A DNA stretch of 63,014 nt, taken from assembly GCA_050302175.1 (NCBI GenBank), contig JBNLAN010000025.1, positions 1-63,014 of the forward strand, in the 5' to 3' direction. A program made the translations under genes and the position numbers. This DNA comes from JBNLAN01 sp050302175. GTDB lineage: Bacteria; Pseudomonadota; Zetaproteobacteria; Mariprofundales; Mariprofundaceae. Positions 27,665 to 35,766 of the stretch are shown piece after piece (positions within the stretch are counted from its first letter, which is position 1; each line of letters begins with the position of its first letter). The notes under the pieces are model-generated. The model searched no databases. It was not told the DNA's origin and saw nothing but the letters and a program-made list of their open reading frames with translations.

Positions 27665-28516
27665 ATGAGTGATGCCCAGCGACAGGAAAACCTGCGCAGG
27701 GGCGCGCAAAGCCAGTCTGTTACCAAGCTGGTCAATGAATTACTTGTTAAGGCAATTAAAGCCAGGGCATCCAAACTGAGTATCGAGGCAGGGGAGGTGG
27801 CCTGCACAGCAAAACTACTTGCCTTCGATGAAGAGACCACTGTTGCAAAATTCACCATCAAAGCTCTGCCCTTTGTCATCGCTCGCATAAAACTGATGTC
27901 GAAAATCGATCTTGCCGAAACAGCAAAGACGCAAAGCGGGAAAACGCGCATCAGAACCTCCGGAAATACATTTATCCTGCAGGTGGATACACAACCCTCA
28001 CCGTTAGGGGAGGGCGTGGTGATTCACTTTGAAAACGCCCCTGCTGAACATAGCGAAATAGAAAAGCAGGACAGTAAAGCGGCAGTATCTGAGGCTGGTG
28101 CAAATCAGGAAAAGGCGACTATATTATTAATTGATGACTCAAGCAGCATACGCGGAGTGGTGAAGTTTGTGCTTGAATCTGATGGATATAATGTGATTGA
28201 AGCCGAAGATGGCGAACAGGGTTGGGATATCTTGCAGCAGACCCTACCCAACCTCATTATCGCCGACCATGAAATGCCTAAACTCAATGGCACGGAGCTT
28301 ATTGCAAGGATGCGTGGAGACAGGCGGTTTGATAGCGTGCCTGCAATGATGCTGACCGGGAAGAAAAGTGAAGATGATGGTATGGAAGGGGTGGAAATCG
28401 GGGCGGATGAGTATTTGGCGAAGCCAGTCGACCCTGCACGCCTTCAAGCGCGAGTTCGAAAAATTTTAACTATGTATGCCAGAATACAGTCAGCGGCCAA
28501 ACACGGGGGCGAATAA
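27665..28516 (+). CDS. Response regulator: degenerate PilB/GspE N-terminal-like domain fused to REC
   Basis: 283 residues from ATG 27665 (ATG 27635 would add 10; neither has a clear ribosome-binding site). Residues about 15-125 resemble the N2 region of PilB/GspE/PilT-type secretion ATPases: LVNELLVKAIKARASKLSIE, then VIARIKLMSKIDLAE, GKTRIR and PSPLGEGVVIHF. The catalytic ATPase half (Walker A, Asp/His boxes) is absent. Residues about 152-270 are a REC domain with LLIDDSSSIR and phosphoacceptor Asp201 in IIADHEMPKLNG, and an AKPVD lysine. First gene of the chemosensory operon. I infer that it links the CheA kinase to a type IV pilus motor. Confidence 0.85.
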   Translation: MSDAQRQENLRRGAQSQSVTKLVNELLVKAIKARASKLSIEAGEVACTAKLLAFDEETTVAKFTIKALPFVIARIKLMSKIDLAETAKTQSGKTRIRTSGNTFILQVDTQPSPLGEGVVIHFENAPAEHSEIEKQDSKAAVSEAGANQEKATILLIDDSSSIRGVVKFVLESDGYNVIEAEDGEQGWDILQQTLPNLIIADHEMPKLNGTELIARMRGDRRFDSVPAMMLTGKKSEDDGMEGVEIGADEYLAKPVDPARLQARVRKILTMYARIQSAAKHGGE

Positions 28517-29166
28517 TGGATGACGAATTAAACATTGACGATGGCAATGGAGATGCTTTTCCTGAGCTTGTCTTCGAGGAAGATGAGGCAGATGTAACTC
28601 CTGATTCGACGCTGGCAGAGTTAGAGAACGCAGTTGAAGATGATAATGTGCAGGAGAGGGCTGCTCCTGCAAAGGAAGAGTCAGGCGACAGCACCACAGA
28701 TGATATGCCGGAAGGGGAGTTGTCTGATGATGCTGCCACTGTAAAGTACCAGGATATTGAACGGGCAGATCTGCTAAAAATACGTGTTAATAGCCATGAG
28801 TTTCTGGTTTCGGCAGCAGAGGTTGCTGAAATTATTCGCCCACTTCCCCTGACTCCTGCGCCAATGGCTCCCGACCACATTCTTGGGCTGGCAAACGTAA
28901 GAGGGCAGGTCGTATGCATTATTGATCCGACCAAGGTTTTGGCGCTTTCCGGGAAGTATCTCGATGAGACGCCGCTGACCCGCTTCCTGTTGCTTCGCCA
29001 CCGCCGCATGCATGTCGGACTCTGGGTCGATGAGATTTCCCGCTTATATCAGATCAATAAAGATGAACTGCCAGAGACTCCTGATAGCAACACCGTATTT
29101 TCCGGAGAGATCGATTGCGACGGGAAACTGCTTCAGGTTATGAATGTTTCGGCAGTTATAAGCTAA
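28516..29166 (+). CDS. CheW-like adaptor with acidic N-terminal extension
   Basis: 216 residues. The first 75 are very acidic and low in complexity (DDELNIDDGNGDAFPELVFE), then a CheW domain begins at IERADLLKIRVNSHEFLVSAAEVAEII and continues with ILGLANVRGQVVCIIDPTKVL. CheW couples chemoreceptors to CheA. The ATG overlaps the upstream response-regulator stop by one base. The acidic tail is unusual for CheW and could be a flexible partner-binding arm. Confidence 0.92.
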   Translation: MDDELNIDDGNGDAFPELVFEEDEADVTPDSTLAELENAVEDDNVQERAAPAKEESGDSTTDDMPEGELSDDAATVKYQDIERADLLKIRVNSHEFLVSAAEVAEIIRPLPLTPAPMAPDHILGLANVRGQVVCIIDPTKVLALSGKYLDETPLTRFLLLRHRRMHVGLWVDEISRLYQINKDELPETPDSNTVFSGEIDCDGKLLQVMNVSAVIS

Positions 29167-29302
29167 GATATGCTATGATATTGACGATATTGTTTTCGCG
29201 GCCAATTCAGCGCCGGTTCAGTCACAGGGACGCAGGATGATTGTCCTTGCAAAGCAAGCGCGGATAGGCATGATTTTGCTGCTAGCCAGATAGGGGGGCT
29301 CC

Positions 29303-30757
29303 ATGGAAGAAAACATCGCTGCACAAAGAACGCTACGTCAACGTGCGAACCGGGATATGATTCTCGCATTTGTCGTTCTGCTGGGGATGGTAGGCACAGT
29401 TCTGTTCACATATATAAGGTCGAGCGAAAGTATTGATGGGCTTGGCGCCCTGTACAAAGAGCAGAATCAGCTCGAGCAATTTACCGGATCGCTCTCCAAT
29501 ATTCTGCTGCCGATGAATGACTATGTTTTGACCCGAAACCCTGAAGATGTTGCAAAGGCAGATCAGGCGTCAAAAGGATTCCGTGATCTTTACAAACAGG
29601 TCAGTGCCCTGAAAAATTTAGGGGAAGGCGACGGCCGTGAGTTGCAGGAGGTATTCGACCTTATGCAAGAGGTAATTGGTATCTCTGATGATATCATTTC
29701 CGGGAAAATCCCGGCTTCACAAGCGAATAACACTGCCGTTGTTGCACAGAGCCTTGTATTTGTGGCTCAGGAAAAGGTAAACGAAATCGCCAAGCGTCTC
29801 GAAGAGCGCCTTGCTGTTGATGTGAGCGACCAACGTACGCAGATCACCACACTATCTATCGGTAGTTTGCTGGCAATTGGCATCTTCATTCTGATTGCTG
29901 GGTATTTTAGCCGAAGCTTTGTAAGTTTTGTTGTTGTAACCCTGTCGAAAGCTGCGGATGAAGTGAGTCTGGCTTCGGGCGACATTCTGCAAGCGGTGGA
30001 TCAGCAAGCTAACGACTCCGAAGTGCAGTCCCTCTCCGTAACTGAAATTGCCGATGAATTGGAGCAAATGAACGAAGCGGCGAAAAAGATTGCGAACACA
30101 GCTGTAAGCGTAGAAAAAATCGCTGAGGCCACCAGGCTTTCTGCAAACGAAGGCGCCGAGGCGGTGAAAGAGGCGATCGGATACATGGAACGTATTCGTG
30201 ATGAGGTGACCTTGATTGCAGAAAAGGTGACGTATGCAGGCACTAAAGCCGAGCAGATTCTTGAGTCCGTCGATTCGATTCAGGAAATCGCCGATGAGAC
30301 CCACTTGCTTGCATTGAATGCCTCAATTGAATCTGCCGCTGCCGGCGAGTTCGGTAAGAGATTTGCGGTTGTGGCGGGAGAGGTTCGTCGCCTCTCCGAA
30401 CGCGCGCGTGAATTCACGGAAGATATTCAATCTATTGTGAATGAGGTGCATGCATCCACCCGTGAATCTGTCGAGGTGACACATGAGGGGCTGCAAGAGG
30501 TGGCCAAAGGTGTGGAAATTGCGCAACGTGCAGGTAACGCGTTGGCAAAAATGCAGCAGATGACGGAAAAAACCAATATGGCGGTTCGTACTATTTCGCA
30601 AGCAACCAATCGCCAGAATGCCAGCAACCAGGAATTCCTCGATGCCATGCGGCAAATCTCTGAACTGTTGCGCGATTCTGCTGCACAGATGCAGAGGACG
30701 CGCGAGGCATCATTCAAGCTGAACGAAGTTTCCGACGCCTTGCACAAATTGATTTAG
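29303..30757 (+). CDS. Methyl-accepting chemotaxis protein (PilJ-like position)
   Basis: 484 residues. Membrane segment 1 at about 19-38 (MILAFVVLLGMVGTVLFTY), a helical periplasmic sensor of about 150 residues, membrane segment 2 at about 189-212, then a long coiled-coil cytoplasmic part. The signalling hairpin tip is IADETHLLALNASIESAAAGEFGKRFAVVAGEVRRLSE. I see no recognisable HAMP directly after segment 2. Residue changes from the usual LLALNAAIEAARAGE tip mark it as a divergent type. Start ATG 29303 follows a GGGGGG run. Confidence 0.93.
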   Translation: MEENIAAQRTLRQRANRDMILAFVVLLGMVGTVLFTYIRSSESIDGLGALYKEQNQLEQFTGSLSNILLPMNDYVLTRNPEDVAKADQASKGFRDLYKQVSALKNLGEGDGRELQEVFDLMQEVIGISDDIISGKIPASQANNTAVVAQSLVFVAQEKVNEIAKRLEERLAVDVSDQRTQITTLSIGSLLAIGIFILIAGYFSRSFVSFVVVTLSKAADEVSLASGDILQAVDQQANDSEVQSLSVTEIADELEQMNEAAKKIANTAVSVEKIAEATRLSANEGAEAVKEAIGYMERIRDEVTLIAEKVTYAGTKAEQILESVDSIQEIADETHLLALNASIESAAAGEFGKRFAVVAGEVRRLSERAREFTEDIQSIVNEVHASTRESVEVTHEGLQEVAKGVEIAQRAGNALAKMQQMTEKTNMAVRTISQATNRQNASNQEFLDAMRQISELLRDSAAQMQRTREASFKLNEVSDALHKLI

Positions 30758-30775
30758 TAAGCATGGGTCAAACCG

Positions 30776-33259
30776 TTGTCTGATTTTGACCTCTCCGGCT
30801 TTCTCGCTTCCTTTTTTGACGAAGCGAGAGAGCGGCTTGCTTCGATTAACCAATCATTAGTCAAATTTGAATCGGGTCAGCTTCAGGAAGAGGGGCTGGT
30901 TGAGCTGCGTCGCGATGCCCATACAATCAAAGGTTCCGCCTTAATGCTAGGTGTAGACGATGTTGGTGGCACTGCACACCTGTTCGAGGATGTGATGGAG
31001 CAGCTAATACAAAAGCCTGAACTGCGTAATGCAGTGATGCTCCAGTTCCTTTTCGACTTGCATGATGATCTTCGTCAGCGTGTTGATGACTTCGAAAACA
31101 CCGAGAAAATCGAAGTAAACCCTCTGCGTGAAAAGTATAAGGAGCTTTTAGAGAAACAGGCCTCAGGAGAGATTCAGGCCCAAGCACCTGCTGCCGAGGA
31201 AGAACCCGCCAAGCTTATTGGCGCCGATGATGTGAAGGAGTGGCAGGACAGCAAACAGCTGCAAAAAGAGCTGGAGTCTGCAATTGACGAAACTGCGGCG
31301 TCTCTCGTATCTGACGATAGTTCGCTTGAATCACTGCTTGAAGAGTCCGTTCTTTCTTCCGATGAAGCCACGGTAACTGAAGAAGAGGATGATGGGGAGT
31401 TTAACTACCGGCCGGATATCTCGAAAATCGAGATGAAAGCGGGGCGGCGGCACTCATCCGGGCGCTTTCTCAGGGTGGACGCTGAAAGGTTGGAGCGACT
31501 CTCCAATCAGGTGATCGAACTGAGTACCGAGCGCGCCCGGGGGAAGGCTCTTGAGTCAGAGCTTGTTGATACATTTGAAGGTCTTACACAATTCTATAAA
31601 GCCTGGAAGTTATTACGCAGCCGCATGCCTTCAGGGGAATATGACAAAGCCCTGAATCATCTTGAGGGTGAGATAGCACTGTTGGTCAGGCAATCCCGAC
31701 GTACCTTGGAAGAGGCAAGGTTTGAGCGGGATAACCGCACTATCATACTTGGCGATCTGCGTGACCAGGTGCTTGGACTGATGCTGCGCCCGTTAGACAG
31801 TGTCTTTTCAACATTCCCGCGTGCAGTGCGCGACACCGCAACACGCGTAAACAAACGGGCGCAATTGCAAATTGGCGGGCAGTCCACGGAGATGGATCAG
31901 GGGGTGGCGGAATCTCTGGTTGAACCTCTTGTGCACATGCTCAATAACGCCATTGTACATGGCATCGAGTCTCCGGAAGAACGTAAAGCTGCAGGCAAGC
32001 CTGAGTCCGGCCAAGTCACTATCATCGCAACTCAGTCTGGCAACGAGATTCGTATCGAAGTCATTGACGATGGTCGTGGTATCGACAGTGAAAACATTAA
32101 GAAGATTGCGATCAAGAAAGGTGTTACAACCAAAGCCGAAGCAGATGAGATGGATACTGCCGAAATTCTGGAAATGATTTTCCGGCCGGGCTTTACCTCC
32201 CATAGCGGCATTGATGAAGTTGCCGGGCGTGGCATCGGTATGAACGTTGTACAGGACAGCCTGCGCAAGCTTACTGGCTCGATTCGTATTCAAACTGAGA
32301 TAGGGAAGGGCACCCGGTTTGTCATCTCACTTCCGGTAAGTATTGCGGTGCAGCAGGCGCTTCTGTTTCGCATGGGAAGTCAGAAGTTCGCCATGCTGGC
32401 GCATATGATCGAGCAGATTATTCCGATTCAGAAAGACCAGATTGAAAAGGGCGCTGGCGGTAAGGATTTTGTCCGCTATGAAAAGCATCTGGTACCGATG
32501 GTTGATTTGCGCAAAATGCTGCTCGACGAAGCAACCCATGAAGCAGTTTTCGCAGATAAGCCCCTGCTAGTCATCGCAGAGCATATCGAGGGCTTTGTCG
32601 GAATTGTGGTGGACGAACTGATGGATGATTTTGAGGTCGTGGTTCGTGACCTGGATCCATATCTGAAGCGTTATCAGGTTCAAGGTCTTCTGGGCACCAC
32701 CATTGGTCCGGATGGTTCCGTTTTGCTGCTTATTGAGCCTTATGGTGTCAAAGAGATGGGACGTACCGCACCCGATCAGGATATGGAGATTACCGCTCTC
32801 GATGTCACAGAGAGATTTTCTTTGCGTATTCTTCTGGTCGAGGACTCGATTATTGCGAAGAAAATTGAACAGGCGATGTTTGAGAGCATGGGCTTCAAGG
32901 TTAGTACTGCGATTGATGGGATGGATGCCCTTGAAAAAATGCAACATGACGAATTTGATTTGGTTGTGACAGACCTCGAAATGCCGCGCCTTGATGGGTT
33001 TGGCCTTGTTCGCCGCCTACGCAATGAAAAGAAATATGAGGACCTGCCAATTCTTGTTATCTCAACACGTGAAAGTGCCGAGGATCGCATGCGTGCAATG
33101 GATGCTGGTGCGGATAGTTATCTTGTGAAACAACAGCTTAACCAGGAACGCCTCCTGCAAACGCTTCGCTCCTTGATCGAGGGGCTCGATGATGGCCCAG
33201 AGAAGAAAGGTGATGCCGCGGCTATTGATGACAGCACTGATCTGGAGGCTCCGGCTTAG
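30776..33259 (+). CDS. cheA: Hybrid chemotaxis histidine kinase CheA with C-terminal REC
   Basis: 827 residues. Hpt domain with His49 in RRDAHTIKGSALMLG; a disordered acidic linker (about 130-215); dimerisation helices; ATPase boxes LVHMLNNAIVHGIESPEER, DDGRGID and GRGIGMNVV; a CheW-like regulatory domain; and a REC domain from about 683 with phosphoacceptor Asp733 (VVTDLEMPRLDG). Only one Hpt, unlike the multi-Hpt ChpA of Pseudomonas. The start must be TTG at 30776, because the in-frame stop TAA at 30758-30760 leaves no other start. Ends the cluster; no CheR, CheB or CheZ gene is in the window. Confidence 0.95.
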   Translation: MSDFDLSGFLASFFDEARERLASINQSLVKFESGQLQEEGLVELRRDAHTIKGSALMLGVDDVGGTAHLFEDVMEQLIQKPELRNAVMLQFLFDLHDDLRQRVDDFENTEKIEVNPLREKYKELLEKQASGEIQAQAPAAEEEPAKLIGADDVKEWQDSKQLQKELESAIDETAASLVSDDSSLESLLEESVLSSDEATVTEEEDDGEFNYRPDISKIEMKAGRRHSSGRFLRVDAERLERLSNQVIELSTERARGKALESELVDTFEGLTQFYKAWKLLRSRMPSGEYDKALNHLEGEIALLVRQSRRTLEEARFERDNRTIILGDLRDQVLGLMLRPLDSVFSTFPRAVRDTATRVNKRAQLQIGGQSTEMDQGVAESLVEPLVHMLNNAIVHGIESPEERKAAGKPESGQVTIIATQSGNEIRIEVIDDGRGIDSENIKKIAIKKGVTTKAEADEMDTAEILEMIFRPGFTSHSGIDEVAGRGIGMNVVQDSLRKLTGSIRIQTEIGKGTRFVISLPVSIAVQQALLFRMGSQKFAMLAHMIEQIIPIQKDQIEKGAGGKDFVRYEKHLVPMVDLRKMLLDEATHEAVFADKPLLVIAEHIEGFVGIVVDELMDDFEVVVRDLDPYLKRYQVQGLLGTTIGPDGSVLLLIEPYGVKEMGRTAPDQDMEITALDVTERFSLRILLVEDSIIAKKIEQAMFESMGFKVSTAIDGMDALEKMQHDEFDLVVTDLEMPRLDGFGLVRRLRNEKKYEDLPILVISTRESAEDRMRAMDAGADSYLVKQQLNQERLLQTLRSLIEGLDDGPEKKGDAAAIDDSTDLEAPA

Positions 33260-33334
33260 ATTGCCCACCTTCAGGATTTAGACCATAGGTCGCATAATGT
33301 ATATTATGTAAAGTTACTACAGATACGGATAACA

Positions 33335-34132
33335 ATGCCAGAAAGAATCCACGAAAAAGAAAATTATTTTGAAAAGCTGGAAACCCTGATGAAGGTGCTT
33401 CGCAAGGAGTGCCCCTGGGACAACCAACAAACCCTATCCTCACTCAGAACTTATACGCTGGAAGAGACGCATGAGGTTCTGGAGGCCATCGACGAAGCCG
33501 CTAACAGGAATAACTGGTCCGCACTTCGGGATGAGCTAGGGGATCTGCTGCTGCAGATCGCCTTTTACGCCTGCATTGCCGATGAGCGAGGTGAATTCAG
33601 CCTCTCAGAAGTCTTTCAGGGGCTAATCGATAAAATGATCTATCGGCACCCCCACGTATTTAACGATGCGAAACCTGTCGATCTTAACAAACAGTGGGAT
33701 AGCCTAAAAGATAATGAGCACAAGCACCGCACAAGCCTGATGGATGGCATCCCCCCCCTTCCCGCGCTTGCAAAGGCAAAAAAAATACAAAGCAGAGCGG
33801 CAAGAGCAGGCTTCGACTGGAAAGAGCCCGCAGATGTGATTGATAAAATGCACGAGGAGTTGAGTGAACTCGAAGATGAGGTGCGCCACACAAACCCTTC
33901 TCATCAACGCATAGAAAATGAGTTTGGCGATGTTTTGTTTACCCTTGTCAACTTGGCAAGGAAACTTGATATCGATGCCGAGCTGGCACTGATGCAAACC
34001 AATAGAAAGTTCTCAAATCGCTTCAGAAAGATGGAGCAACTTGCCGAGTCCAAAACCATGCAGTTTTCTGAATTGAGTCTTGCCGATCAGGAGAAGCTCT
34101 ATCTAAGCGCCAAGCAGCAAGAGGCCCTATAG
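33335..34132 (+). CDS. mazG: Nucleoside triphosphate pyrophosphohydrolase MazG
   Basis: 265 residues (E. coli 263). Two MazG domains: CPWDNQQTLSSLRTYTLEETHEVLEAI...RDELGDLLLQIAFYA, and a second with LSELEDEV and NEFGDVLFTLVNLARKL. The EExxE/ExxD metal-binding motifs are present in both halves. It hydrolyses NTPs to NMP and pyrophosphate. Converges with the cNMP membrane protein, 5 bases apart. Confidence 0.96.
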   Translation: MPERIHEKENYFEKLETLMKVLRKECPWDNQQTLSSLRTYTLEETHEVLEAIDEAANRNNWSALRDELGDLLLQIAFYACIADERGEFSLSEVFQGLIDKMIYRHPHVFNDAKPVDLNKQWDSLKDNEHKHRTSLMDGIPPLPALAKAKKIQSRAARAGFDWKEPADVIDKMHEELSELEDEVRHTNPSHQRIENEFGDVLFTLVNLARKLDIDAELALMQTNRKFSNRFRKMEQLAESKTMQFSELSLADQEKLYLSAKQQEAL

Positions 34133-34137
34133 AACGC

Positions 34138-34911
34138 CTATTTAACTCGTCGCATACCGATTTCGCGCATCTGTTCGGCGAATTCAGGGAAGGCAATCGC
34201 TGCCTCATTTACCACATCAATGGGGAATGCAAACGCCACCACATCGCAATTGGCCACTACATCAGCTACCGGCAAACTCAGGCCGCTGGCCGAAATTTCG
34301 CCAACCACATCCCCTTCTCCCAGCGATGCAACCTTCTTGCCATCAACAACGACATCCACTCCGCCCTTTCCAATCAAGTAGAGAAAATAGTTGAATTCGC
34401 CCTGTTTAATTAGTGCCGCTCCTTCGCTTAGCTCCGTCACGCGGCACTTTCTGGATAAATTTAGTCGCTCCTCTTCCGGGAGCTTCATAAAAAGCGTGTG
34501 GCAGGAGATCATCTGGCTTACATCATCCTGGGAGTCTTCGGTGCGCACGACTCTCATCCATTTAAAGTCATCGAAGCGTACAAGGCTCTCCTTGTGCGTG
34601 CTTCCTTCCAGCATCAGAAATGCTGCGACAGTAAGGAAAAACGAGTGGCTTATCACTCCAACCGCAAGCGCAGCAACAGAAATCGCAATAATTCTTAAAA
34701 TTGATGTATTGGCTTCCAGCTTCAAAAAAGTAAAAAACAGCCCACCTAGGGGCACGAACACGAAGGTGACAAAAGCTAGCTCGATATGCTCTATCCCAAA
34801 CAGCTCATAGATACCAAGAGCTGTGAAAAAACCGCTTAATAATAGCTTGACCAAAAACTTCCAATCATGCTTCAGGAGACCGGAAATGTGTTCCTTGCTT
34901 AACATATCCAT
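34138..34911 (-). CDS. Membrane protein with C-terminal cyclic-nucleotide-binding domain
   Basis: 257 residues. Four hydrophobic segments in the first 120 residues (LVKLLLSGFFTALGIYELF, LAFVTFVFVPLGGLFFTFL, ILRIIAISVAALAVGVISH, FLTVAAFLML) followed by a cNMP-binding fold (LSEGAALIKQGEFNYFLYLIGKGGVDVVVDGKKVASLGEGDVVGEISA, read in parts). The phosphate-binding cassette here is GEISASGLSLPVADVV, lacking the usual Arg, so ligand binding is uncertain. Function unknown. Confidence 0.82.
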   Translation of the reverse strand: MDMLSKEHISGLLKHDWKFLVKLLLSGFFTALGIYELFGIEHIELAFVTFVFVPLGGLFFTFLKLEANTSILRIIAISVAALAVGVISHSFFLTVAAFLMLEGSTHKESLVRFDDFKWMRVVRTEDSQDDVSQMISCHTLFMKLPEEERLNLSRKCRVTELSEGAALIKQGEFNYFLYLIGKGGVDVVVDGKKVASLGEGDVVGEISASGLSLPVADVVANCDVVAFAFPIDVVNEAAIAFPEFAEQMREIGMRRVK

Positions 34912-35025
34912 TTGTCAGATTTTCATGGAGTGGCATCTGGCTGTCAATGAGCATTCGCCCTATTTTGGTGTGCGTACCACTTTTTTCGGATAGTGTTTCC
35001 AGCAAAATAATCGAAAGGATGTAGC

Positions 35026-35319
35026 ATGAGCGACGAAGAACAGACGCAGCAGGAAATTCAGATTCAAATCTCTCCGGATGTGCAACGAGGCACTTATGCC
35101 AACAATATGGTGGTTGCGCATACGCAGGAAGAGTTCGTGCTTGATTTCATTCTACTTACCCCTCCGGTTGGCACGATTAACGCCAGAGTTATTGTCTCCC
35201 CTTCACATGCAAAGCGCATTGCGACTGCATTGCTCGACAACCTCGATAAATATGAGCAGAGCTTTGGTGAAATCGCAACTGTTACCCAGGCTCCTTCAGG
35301 CCCGATTGTAACCCACTAG
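35026..35319 (+). CDS. DUF3467 protein
   Basis: 97 residues; matches DUF3467 through RGTYANNMVVAHTQEEFVLDF and ARVIVSPSHAKRIATALLDNL. Family function unknown. AAAGGA lies six bases before the ATG at 35026. Its stop codon TAG shares a CTAG with the stop codon of the convergent MatP-like gene. Confidence 0.9.
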   Translation: MSDEEQTQQEIQIQISPDVQRGTYANNMVVAHTQEEFVLDFILLTPPVGTINARVIVSPSHAKRIATALLDNLDKYEQSFGEIATVTQAPSGPIVTH

Positions 35320-35684
35320 TGCTCAAACCCGCCGCCGAGCCGCTTTTCAATCACCTCTGAAAACGAACAATTATCCCGCTTGGCCCAAAAGCACAGGATT
35401 GCCCACGCATGACGTGACAGGGTCACGTTTTTCAGGTTGTCTGTCTGCGCACGCCGACGGCTGGCGCGAATGGCATTTTTAAGCTGCGTCCACTCTCTGG
35501 ACAACAACCACACTTCGCACCACTCATTGAGTGAAGCCAGAGTCTCATCCCTGTTTTGCAAGTCTTTAGCGGCAGCATAGGTTCGTTTCTCGCCAAGCCA
35601 TGTAGGATTTACGAGTTTCTTTTCGATCCATCGTCTTGCATACCATGCATCTGCGGATGTGATTGAATACTTCTTTCGCCCCAT
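35316..35684 (-). CDS. MatP-like small DNA-binding protein
   Basis: 122 residues. The sequence follows the layout of Ter-macrodomain protein MatP: an N-terminal helical part (AWYARRWIEKK), then LNEWCEVWLLSREWTQLKNA, IRASRRRAQ, and a C-terminal ribbon-helix-helix (NVTLSRHAWAILCFWAKRD, SFSEVIEKRL). In E. coli MatP the matching parts are NGWIDKHM, QTIRARRKR and a W-x-x-L-A-x-LARR...LSETI block, as I recall. It lacks most of MatP's C-terminal coiled coil. Ribosome-binding site AGGGGA sits five bases upstream. A predicted promoter overlaps a matS-like palindrome, which suggests self-repression. If MatP is right, the protein condenses or organises DNA near the replication terminus. A plain ribbon-helix-helix repressor is the alternative. 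Confidence 0.72.
   Translation of the reverse strand: MGRKKYSITSADAWYARRWIEKKLVNPTWLGEKRTYAAAKDLQNRDETLASLNEWCEVWLLSREWTQLKNAIRASRRRAQTDNLKNVTLSRHAWAILCFWAKRDNCSFSEVIEKRLGGGFEH
35412..35428. promoter_or_regulatory. Second matS-like site, inside the MatP-like gene
   Basis: ACGTGAC-AGG-GTCACGT, with the same 7-bp half-sites as the palindrome at 35741-35757. On the coding strand it overlaps the codons of the ribbon-helix-helix beta-strand (VTLS). E. coli matS is GTGACRNYGTCAC; only the central RNY differs. Confidence 0.6.
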
Positions 35685-35726
35685 TGCATCCCCTATCTGG
35701 CTGAACCCTATGTCATCTTACACCCT

Positions 35727-35755
35727 ATAATAGCACTTATACGTGACCGTGTCAC
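35727..35755 (-). promoter_or_regulatory. Predicted promoter of MatP-like gene
   Basis: On the minus strand GTGACA (35755-35750, five of six matches to -35) and TATTAT (35732-35727, five of six matches to -10) are separated by exactly 17 bases. The -35 lies inside the palindrome, so a protein bound there would block RNA polymerase. Confidence 0.55.
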
Positions 35756-35766
35756 GTATAAGTGCT
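35732..35766. promoter_or_regulatory. 16-bp perfect palindrome with matS-like core (putative operator)
   Basis: agcacttatacgtgac and its exact reverse complement are separated by CGT. The core GTGACCGTGTCAC (35743-35755) matches matS GTGACRNYGTCAC except at the R position. It overlaps the thiD stop codon and the MatP-like promoter. No T run follows on either strand, so it is not a standard intrinsic terminator. Confidence 0.75.

Noticed and set aside
35727..35766. Palindrome as an ordinary intrinsic terminator of thiD
   Set aside because: No T run follows the stem on either strand; the half-site match elsewhere fits a protein-binding site better.
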